From: Methylophilaceae bacterium
GTDB lineage: Bacteria > Pseudomonadota > Gammaproteobacteria > Burkholderiales > Methylophilaceae
Direction of reading: 5' to 3'
Assembly (NCBI GenBank): GCA_016778465.1
Contig: JADHPM010000005.1
Location: forward strand, 17,762-81,761
DNA: 64,000 nt
Both the position numbers and the translations under genes were made by a program. Under the pieces are notes generated by a model. That model was given only the letters and a program-made list of their open reading frames with translations, was not told where the DNA came from and ran no database searches. Below, in pieces: positions 58,849 to 64,000 of the stretch (position 1 is the first letter of the stretch; the number at the start of each line of letters is the position of its first letter).

Positions 58849-59042
58849 AGCGATTCTCTAGCCTTTTCAGAAATAATAGTTTTTACTCTTGCAATATCTT
58901 TTTTTAATTTACCCAACTGATCGGTTTTATTAGATTGCTGAGTAGAAACTTGCATACGTGCGTTAAATTGTGCTTTTCTTAATTCAACAAGCTCTTTATC
59001 AAGATCTTCAGCTGACTTTTTTCTTAATTCTTCTGCTTTCAT
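58845..59042 (-). CDS. rpmC: 50S ribosomal protein L29
   Basis: About 65 residues starting [20 protein letters not shown]; an adjacent ATG one codon upstream is equally possible, and AAGGGATT just before them is the ribosome site. [16 protein letters not shown] and [14 protein letters not shown] confirm L29. A longer frame reaching into rplP is unlikely to be used. Confidence 0.95.
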   Translation of the reverse strand: MKAEELRKKSAEDLDKELVELRKAQFNARMQVSTQQSNKTDQLGKLKKDIARVKTIISEKARESL

Positions 59043-59052
59043 CATAATCCCT

Positions 59053-59469
59053 TTATCCACCAATGTGTCTTGTAGTAAATGTTGTTAAAAGTGGAAGTTT
59101 TGCGGCTGCAAGTCTGAAAGCCTCTCTAGCGAGCGCTTCAGAAACTCCATCCATCTCATAAAGCATCTTTCCAGGTTGAATTTCAGCAACATAGAATTCA
59201 ACACTTCCCTTTCCTTTACCCATTCTGACTTCTGCTGGTTTTTTAGAAATTGGTTTATCTGGGAAGATTCTAATCCAAACACGACCTCCTCTTTTTATGT
59301 GTCGAGTCATAACCCGACGTGCAGCCTCAATTTGTCGAGCAGTTATGCGTCCTCGACCAATAGCTTTAAGTCCAAATTCACCGAAACTAACCTTATTCCC
59401 AGTCGTCGCGATGCCTCGGTTTCTTCCTTTGTGTTGTTTTCTAAATTTTTGCCTAGCTGGCTGTAACAT
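59053..59469 (-). CDS. rplP: 50S ribosomal protein L16
   Basis: 138 residues: [87 protein letters not shown]. Canonical. Confidence 0.99.
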   Translation of the reverse strand: MLQPARQKFRKQHKGRNRGIATTGNKVSFGEFGLKAIGRGRITARQIEAARRVMTRHIKRGGRVWIRIFPDKPISKKPAEVRMGKGKGSVEFYVAEIQPGKMLYEMDGVSEALAREAFRLAAAKLPLLTTFTTRHIGG

Positions 59470-59471
59470 TT

Positions 59472-60365
59472 CTATGCCTCTTCTTTCGAGCTATCATCAT
59501 CAGCTTTAGAAGTATCAGCTGCCGAATCTGCTTTTTTAGTTGCTGCTTTCACAGTTTTCTTTGGTGAATCTTCTGTTTCAGTTTTTACTGTTTTTTTAGT
59601 TGCTGCTTTCACAGTTTTCTTTGGTGAATTTTCTGTTTCAGTTTTTACTGTTTTTTTAGTTGCTGCTTTCACAGTTTTCTTTGGTGAATCTTCTGTTTTT
59701 GTGATTTCTTGGGTCGCAGTAACAGATTTTGCATTATCTTCAAAAACTTCACCCTTAAAAATCCAAACTTTAATACCAATAATTCCGTATGTTGTTTGCG
59801 CTCTAGCGACTCCATAATCAACATCTGCTCTTAATGTGTGAAGTGGGACCCTTCCTTCTCTGTACCATTCTGATCTTGCGATTTCAATACCATTAAGGCG
59901 TCCTGAGCTCATAATTTTAATTCCCTGAGCCCCTAATCTCATAGCATTTTGCATGGCTCTTTTCATTGCCCTTCTGAACATTACCCTTTTTTCTAATTGT
60001 TGAGCGATGCTTTGAGCAATAAGTGTTGCGTCAATCTCTGGTTTTCGTATTTCTTCTATATTAAGTTGGACCGGTATGCCCATTAAACCTTGAATGCTTG
60101 AGCGTAAAGTTTCAATATCCTCACCTTTTTTTCCAATCACTATTCCGGGGCGCGCAGTGAAGATAGTAATCTTTGCATTTTTTGCAGGTCGTTCAATTAA
60201 AATTTTGCTAACAGCTGCATTTGATAATTTTTTATTTAAAAACTCTCTAACTTTTATATCGTTATTTAAAAATGCTGAAAAGTTTTTTGAATTTGCATAC
60301 CACTTAGATGACCAATTTTTTGATACACCTAAACGAAAACCTATTGGATTTATCTTTTGCCCCAT
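59472..60365 (-). CDS. rpsC: 30S ribosomal protein S3 with repetitive Lys/Thr/Ala-rich tail
   Basis: 297 residues, where E. coli S3 has 233. Residues 1 to about 208 are standard ([42 protein letters not shown] of the KH domain, [42 protein letters not shown]). From about residue 226, two full and one partial 20-residue repeats of [20 protein letters not shown] follow, then an acidic end rich in Asp, Ser and Glu. The frame is open throughout. Confidence 0.98.
   Translation of the reverse strand: MGQKINPIGFRLGVSKNWSSKWYANSKNFSAFLNNDIKVREFLNKKLSNAAVSKILIERPAKNAKITIFTARPGIVIGKKGEDIETLRSSIQGLMGIPVQLNIEEIRKPEIDATLIAQSIAQQLEKRVMFRRAMKRAMQNAMRLGAQGIKIMSSGRLNGIEIARSEWYREGRVPLHTLRADVDYGVARAQTTYGIIGIKVWIFKGEVFEDNAKSVTATQEITKTEDSPKKTVKAATKKTVKTETENSPKKTVKAATKKTVKTETEDSPKKTVKAATKKADSAADTSKADDDSSKEEA
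59532..59690 (-). repeat. 60-bp tandem repeat in the 3' end of rpsC
   Basis: Two full and one partial 60-base units, nearly identical (single-base differences), encode the S3 tail repeats. High identity implies recent expansion. Confidence 0.95.
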
Positions 60366-60376
60366 AATTATCTCTT

Positions 60377-60712
60377 TTAACTTCCTACGGTCACAGTAAT
60401 GTGACTGGTTGGTTTAACAATTTTTCCTGCACGGCCTTTGGCTCGTGCACGAATACGTTTGAGAATAGCTCCTTTATCGACATAAATAGTCTTAACTTTC
60501 AACTCGTCTATGTCGGCGCCGTTGTTATGCTCAGCATTTGCGATGGCTGATTCAACAACCTTCTTAATTATTTCAGCTCCTTTTTTTGGACTAAAAGTTA
60601 AGATATTTAAAGCTTGATCTACTTTTTTTCCACGGATCATATCTGCAACAAGTCTTGCCTTTTGAGGTGAAATTCTTACCCCTTTTAAAATTGCTGACAC
60701 TTCATTTGCCAT
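60377..60712 (-). CDS. rplV: 50S ribosomal protein L22
   Basis: 111 residues: [54 protein letters not shown] and [24 protein letters not shown] with the long exit-tunnel hairpin. Canonical. Confidence 0.99.
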   Translation of the reverse strand: MANEVSAILKGVRISPQKARLVADMIRGKKVDQALNILTFSPKKGAEIIKKVVESAIANAEHNNGADIDELKVKTIYVDKGAILKRIRARAKGRAGKIVKPTSHITVTVGS

Positions 60713-60714
60713 AA

Positions 60715-60984
60715 TTATGCCTTCCTATCGCCTGAATGGCCCTTGAATGTTCTAGTAGCGGCAAACTCACCAAGTTTGTGGCCTACCATATTTTCTACAA
60801 TTAAAATTGGGACATGTTGACGACCATTGTGAACCGCCACGGTTAGCCCAATAAAATTGGGTAAAATTGTTGAGCGTCTGGACCAAGTTTTAATTGGTTT
60901 TCTATCTCTAGTTTCAGCAGCTACCTCTACTTTTTTAAGTAAATGTGCATCGACAAATGGTCCTTTTTTAATTGATCTTGACAT
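60715..60984 (-). CDS. rpsS: 30S ribosomal protein S19
   Basis: 89 residues: [49 protein letters not shown] and [17 protein letters not shown]. Canonical. Confidence 0.99.
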   Translation of the reverse strand: MSRSIKKGPFVDAHLLKKVEVAAETRDRKPIKTWSRRSTILPNFIGLTVAVHNGRQHVPILIVENMVGHKLGEFAATRTFKGHSGDRKA

Positions 60985-60985
60985 A

Positions 60986-61822
60986 TTATCTACCCTTATT
61001 TGATGGTCTTCGACTGATTCTCATATTATCAGTACGTTTATTATTTCTTGTTCTATAGCCTTTGGTTGGTGTACCCCAAGGGCTTACAGGGTGTCTACCA
61101 CCTGAAGTTCTCCCCTCACCACCACCGTGCGGGTGGTCAACAGGATTCATTACTACGCCACGAACTGTAGGACGAATTCCACGCCATCTATTAGCTCCGG
61201 CCTTACCAATAGACCTCAAAGAGTGCTCATCATTTCCTACTTCACCAAGTGTTGCCTTACAATCTACGTGGACTTTTCTGACCTCTCCAGATCTCAACCT
61301 TAATTGGGCATAAGCACCTTCTTTCGCAAGTAATTGGACAGAAGCTCCAGCTGATCTTGCAATTTGCGCACCTTTACCAGGCTTTAGCTCTATACAATGA
61401 ATATTGCTACCAACTGGAATATTTTTAAGAGGGAGAGCGTTACCTGCTTTAAAAGGTGCCACAGTTCCACTCATTAATTTTTCACCAGCTTTTATACCCT
61501 TAGGTGCAATAATGTATCTTCTCTCACCATCTGCATAACATAAAAGCGCAATGTGTGAGGAACGATTAGGATCGTATTCAATTCTCTCAACTGTTGCCTC
61601 AATTCCATCTTTTGCTCGCTTAAAGTCAACAACTCGAATATGTTGACGGTGTCCACCACCCTGATGCCTTACAGTTATACGGCCATGGTGATTGCGGCCA
61701 CCATTTTTACTCTTTTTTTCCAAGAGTTTTGCAAAGGGTTTCCCTTTATGGAGCCCTTCAGTAACTACTTTTTGTAGCCCTCTTCTTCCAGGTGTTGTTG
61801 GTTTTGCATTAATTATTGCCAT
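60986..61822 (-). CDS. rplB: 50S ribosomal protein L2
   Basis: 278 residues: [90 protein letters not shown]. The catalytically important HPHGGGEG loop is intact. Confidence 0.99.
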   Translation of the reverse strand: MAIINAKPTTPGRRGLQKVVTEGLHKGKPFAKLLEKKSKNGGRNHHGRITVRHQGGGHRQHIRVVDFKRAKDGIEATVERIEYDPNRSSHIALLCYADGERRYIIAPKGIKAGEKLMSGTVAPFKAGNALPLKNIPVGSNIHCIELKPGKGAQIARSAGASVQLLAKEGAYAQLRLRSGEVRKVHVDCKATLGEVGNDEHSLRSIGKAGANRWRGIRPTVRGVVMNPVDHPHGGGEGRTSGGRHPVSPWGTPTKGYRTRNNKRTDNMRISRRPSNKGR

Positions 61823-61832
61823 TTAAATCTCC

Positions 61833-62141
61833 TCACTCACCTGTAAAATTAATTTCTTGGCCTGGTTTAAGGCTAACATAAGCCTTTTTCCAATCTGCCC
61901 GTTTTCCAAATGCACGTCCAGCTCGCTTAATTTTTCCATTCATATTAAGCAAATTAACACCTGAGACTTCAACTTTAAACATAGTTTCAATAGCCGATTT
62001 AATCTCAGCTTTTGTTGCGTCTGCAGTGACTTTAAAAACAACTTGGTTAAATTTATCAGCAACCATAGTTGCCTTTTCAGTAATTTGCGGAGCAAGAACA
62101 GATTGCAATGCCTTATCCGTGACTTTAACTAATTTACTCAT
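61833..62141 (-). CDS. rplW: 50S ribosomal protein L23
   Basis: 102 residues: [58 protein letters not shown] and [14 protein letters not shown]. Overlaps the rplD stop by four bases. Confidence 0.98.
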   Translation of the reverse strand: MSKLVKVTDKALQSVLAPQITEKATMVADKFNQVVFKVTADATKAEIKSAIETMFKVEVSGVNLLNMNGKIKRAGRAFGKRADWKKAYVSLKPGQEINFTGE

Positions 62142-62764
62142 GCAAACATCTCCTGCAATTGTTTTACAGCTTCCGTAGTTGCGATAACCTTTGAAAAATG
62201 CACGAGACTTACTGGGTCTGCATATTTAGCCTCAACAACCAAAGCGCTAGTGATATTCCTTGACGATAGGTACAAGTTTTCATCAAAAGCATCAATGAGA
62301 ATTAAAACGTTCTCAGTAATACCGAGATCATTAATTTTACTAATAAACTCTTTGGTTTTTGGTGCATCAACTTTAAATTCTTCGATAATAGATAGTCTAT
62401 CTTGACGAACTAACTCTGAAAGGATTGATTTCATTCCAGCTCTGTAAGCTTTCTTATTTAATTTCTGCGTAAAATTCTCATCAGGACGATTTGGAAACGC
62501 TCTTCCGCCACTTCGCCAGATTGGACTTGAGGTCATACCAGCTCTGGCATTGCCAGTACCTTTCTGACGGAATGGTTTACGAGTTGAATGTTTGACTTCG
62601 GCACGTGTTTTTTGCGCACGAGTAGCTTGTCTAGCATTATTCATATAAGAAGTAACAAGCTGATGAATTAGGGCCTCATTATAATCTTTACCAAAAGTTG
62701 CTTCAGAGGCTTTAAAGGTCTTCGTTGAGGCTTTTCCCTGTTTATTTAAAATTTTAAGATCCAT
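62138..62764 (-). CDS. rplD: 50S ribosomal protein L4
   Basis: 208 residues: [65 protein letters not shown] and [20 protein letters not shown]. In E. coli L4 represses the S10 operon; the usual target leader lies before rpsJ, not before rplC. Confidence 0.99.
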   Translation of the reverse strand: MDLKILNKQGKASTKTFKASEATFGKDYNEALIHQLVTSYMNNARQATRAQKTRAEVKHSTRKPFRQKGTGNARAGMTSSPIWRSGGRAFPNRPDENFTQKLNKKAYRAGMKSILSELVRQDRLSIIEEFKVDAPKTKEFISKINDLGITENVLILIDAFDENLYLSSRNITSALVVEAKYADPVSLVHFSKVIATTEAVKQLQEMFA

Positions 62765-63408
62765 TATGCGCTACCTTTCACTTTGATAGCTGGTCGGACC
62801 AAAACATCAGATCCTTTTGAACCAGGGATTGCTCCTTTAATAAGTATAAGATTTCTTGTTACATCAATGCGAACTACCTCTAAGTTTTGTGTGGTTCTTC
62901 TGACACTACCCAATTGACCACTCATTTTTTTTCCTGGGAAAACTCGACCAGGATCTTGACATTGACCGGTCGAACCTAGGGAATTATGTGAAATAGAATT
63001 GCCATGAGATGCACGATTTGACCTAAAGTGATGTCTTTTTTGTGCACCTGAGAAGCCTTTACCGATAGTTGTACCAGTAACATCAACTTTTTGACCAGCT
63101 TCAAACTGTTCAACCGTTAGTAATGACTCGGTTGTGTAATTATCAATTTCATTGGTTTTAAACTCAAAGAGACCATTGCCAACTTCTACAGCCGCTTTGG
63201 CGTAGTGACCTGTCAATGCTTTAGACATTTTATTTGAATTTCCCTGGCCATAAGCAACTTGGAGACTGTTGTAGCCATCAGAATTTATCTTTTTAATCTG
63301 TGTCACGCGATTCGGAACCACCTCAAGCACTGTGACAGGAACTGTTGTACCGTCTTCAGTAAATACTCGAGTCATTCCGACTTTGCGACCAATAAGCCCT
63401 AAGCTCAT
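62764..63408 (-). CDS. rplC: 50S ribosomal protein L3
   Basis: 214 residues: [94 protein letters not shown] precedes the ATG. It is preceded by its own promoter and leader rather than directly following rpsJ. Confidence 0.99.
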   Translation of the reverse strand: MSLGLIGRKVGMTRVFTEDGTTVPVTVLEVVPNRVTQIKKINSDGYNSLQVAYGQGNSNKMSKALTGHYAKAAVEVGNGLFEFKTNEIDNYTTESLLTVEQFEAGQKVDVTGTTIGKGFSGAQKRHHFRSNRASHGNSISHNSLGSTGQCQDPGRVFPGKKMSGQLGSVRRTTQNLEVVRIDVTRNLILIKGAIPGSKGSDVLVRPAIKVKGSA

Positions 63409-63438
63409 GATCTAATCCTTATTTATTATTAGTTACAA

Positions 63439-63460
63439 AACTGATTACAATTGATCAGTT
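63439..63460 (-). promoter_or_regulatory. 5' leader hairpin of the rplC mRNA
   Basis: Minus-strand AACTGAT (63460-63454) pairs with ATCAGTT (63445-63439) over an 8-base loop, a 7-bp stem starting about nine bases after the predicted transcription start. Confidence 0.55.
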
Positions 63461-63475
63461 CCAAAAAAGAGCATC

Positions 63476-63504
63476 ATTATATATAACGCTGATGTTTTTT
63501 ACAA
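63476..63504 (-). promoter_or_regulatory. Promoter between rpsJ and rplC
   Basis: TTGTAA (63504-63499, including the rpsJ stop codon), exactly 17 bases, TATAAT (63481-63476) on the minus strand. Two bases later comes TGCTCTTTTTTGG (63473-63461), identical in sequence and spacing to the rplN promoter. Confidence 0.8.
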
Positions 63505-63807
63505 CTTTATTTCTACATCGACACCAGCAGCTAAGTCCAGTTTCATTAAAGCGTCTACTGTTTTATCTGTTGGGTCTAAAATATCCATTAATCTTTGGTG
63601 TGTCCGGATCTCAAATTGATCTCTTGATTTTTTGTTTACATGAGGCGATCTTAGTAAATCAAAACGTTCTTTTCTTGTTGGTAATGGAACAGGGCCTTTT
63701 ACAAGAGCACCTGTTCTTTTTGCAGTATCAACAATTTCTTGCGCTGATTGATCAATAAGTTTGTAATCAAACGCTTTTAATCTTATTCTAATTTTCTGAC
63801 TGACCAT
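63499..63807 (-). CDS. rpsJ: 30S ribosomal protein S10
   Basis: 102 residues: [73 protein letters not shown]. Also NusE in antitermination. TATAAGGATTAAAA precedes the ATG. Its stop codon forms part of the -35 box of the rplC promoter. Confidence 0.99.
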   Translation of the reverse strand: MVSQKIRIRLKAFDYKLIDQSAQEIVDTAKRTGALVKGPVPLPTRKERFDLLRSPHVNKKSRDQFEIRTHQRLMDILDPTDKTVDALMKLDLAAGVDVEIKL

Positions 63808-63828
63808 TTTTAATCCTTATAAAGAGCG

Positions 63829-63848
63829 AATATTCATTTATGAATATT
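63829..63848 (-). promoter_or_regulatory. Inverted repeat between tuf and rpsJ
   Basis: Minus-strand AATATTCAT, AA, ATGAATATT: a near-perfect 20-base palindrome in the 55-base tuf-rpsJ spacer, followed by CGCTCTTTATAAGG. It is AT-only in much of the stem and not followed by a proper T-run. It may be a weak attenuator or leader hairpin. Confidence 0.4.
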
Positions 63849-63862
63849 ATTTTTTTTAAAAT

Positions 63863-64000
63863 TTATTCAATAATTTTAACAACAACACCAGAGCCTACTG
63901 TGCGGCCACCTTCGCGAATCGCAAAGCGTAAACCTTCCTCCATCGCAATCGGTGCAATCAAAGTTGCTGTAATTGATACATTGTCACCTGGCATAACCAT
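63863..64000 (-). CDS. tuf: Elongation factor Tu, C-terminal part (cut by window)
   Basis: The last 45 codons of EF-Tu are readable on the minus strand from the window edge to TAA at 63863-63865: [20 protein letters not shown], then [20 protein letters not shown] and VKIIE. This is the standard domain 3 end. tuf immediately before rpsJ is the common order in Betaproteobacteria; the 5' part lies outside. Confidence 0.97.
   Translation of the reverse strand: MVMPGDNVSITATLIAPIAMEEGLRFAIREGGRTVGSGVVVKIIE

Noticed and set aside
59521..59700. Regular 60-bp repeats that might suggest a CRISPR-like or intergenic satellite array
   Set aside because: They are in frame inside rpsC, encode a continuous tail and have no unique spacers.

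Overview
This window is AT-rich (by eye about one third G+C), almost gap-free chromosomal DNA from a streamlined proteobacterium. Gene order points to Betaproteobacteria: dusB-fis-purH-purD; thrB beside a BPSS1780-type membrane protein and a DUF2782 protein next to polA; coaBC-dut-rpmB-rpmG; a cox operon with a tiny assembly protein between coxA and ctaG; and a DUF2244 gene beside cox. With the low G+C and tight packing this best fits the Methylophilaceae (marine OM43 clade or freshwater Methylopumilus relatives). No methylotrophy gene lies in the window, so that placement is inference.

Layout. 1-4.1 kb: cytochrome c oxidase operon (coxB-coxA-small protein-ctaG-coxC, minus strand), with coxC cut by the window edge. 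4.2-18.8 kb: housekeeping genes (DUF2244, tRNA-Leu, queA, a secreted protein of unknown function, proS, a holD-like gene, rimI, tsaB, a DinG-family helicase, a SelW-like protein, ctpA, coq7, OsmC, FKBP, dacB, bioA, an aldo/keto reductase). 18.8-21.0 kb: groESL under a CIRCE operator. 21.1-35.9 kb: uvrD, thrB cluster, polA, dusB-fis, purHD, tsaC, hemF and an amino-acid permease. 35.9-46.8 kb: cytochrome c, YyaL-like protein, hexose-6-phosphate mutarotase, ilvD, lgt, ybdD-cstA, a DUF429 protein, coaBC-dut, rpmBG. 46.8-49.5 kb: an MscS channel and the MgtE transporter. 49.6-64 kb: the alpha, spc and S10 ribosomal-protein clusters on the minus strand (rplQ back to rpsJ), ending in the 3' end of tuf.

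How the genes work together. The window covers respiration (CuA/haem oxidase with its copper chaperone, a soluble cytochrome c, ubiquinone and haem synthesis enzymes), translation (about 30 ribosomal proteins, IF-1, EF-Tu, ProRS, queuosine and t6A tRNA modification), protein export and lipoproteins (SecY, Lgt), chaperonin, DNA replication/repair (PolA, UvrD, DinG-like, HolD-like, Dut) and purine, biotin, branched-chain amino acid and threonine synthesis. There is no IS element, prophage, CRISPR array, defence island or rRNA. No stretch longer than 300 bases lacks a gene.

The unusual signals are small-scale: a ProRS with its editing domain cleanly removed; a 13-base element placed identically behind the -10 of two ribosomal promoters; hairpins at the predicted 5' ends of three ribosomal mRNAs; Lys/Ala-rich tandem-repeat tails on S3 and L17; convergent genes whose stop codons all interlock or nearly touch; and several genes with a -10 box only 6-8 bases before the start codon. 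I did not find a multi-gene system that looks previously undescribed.
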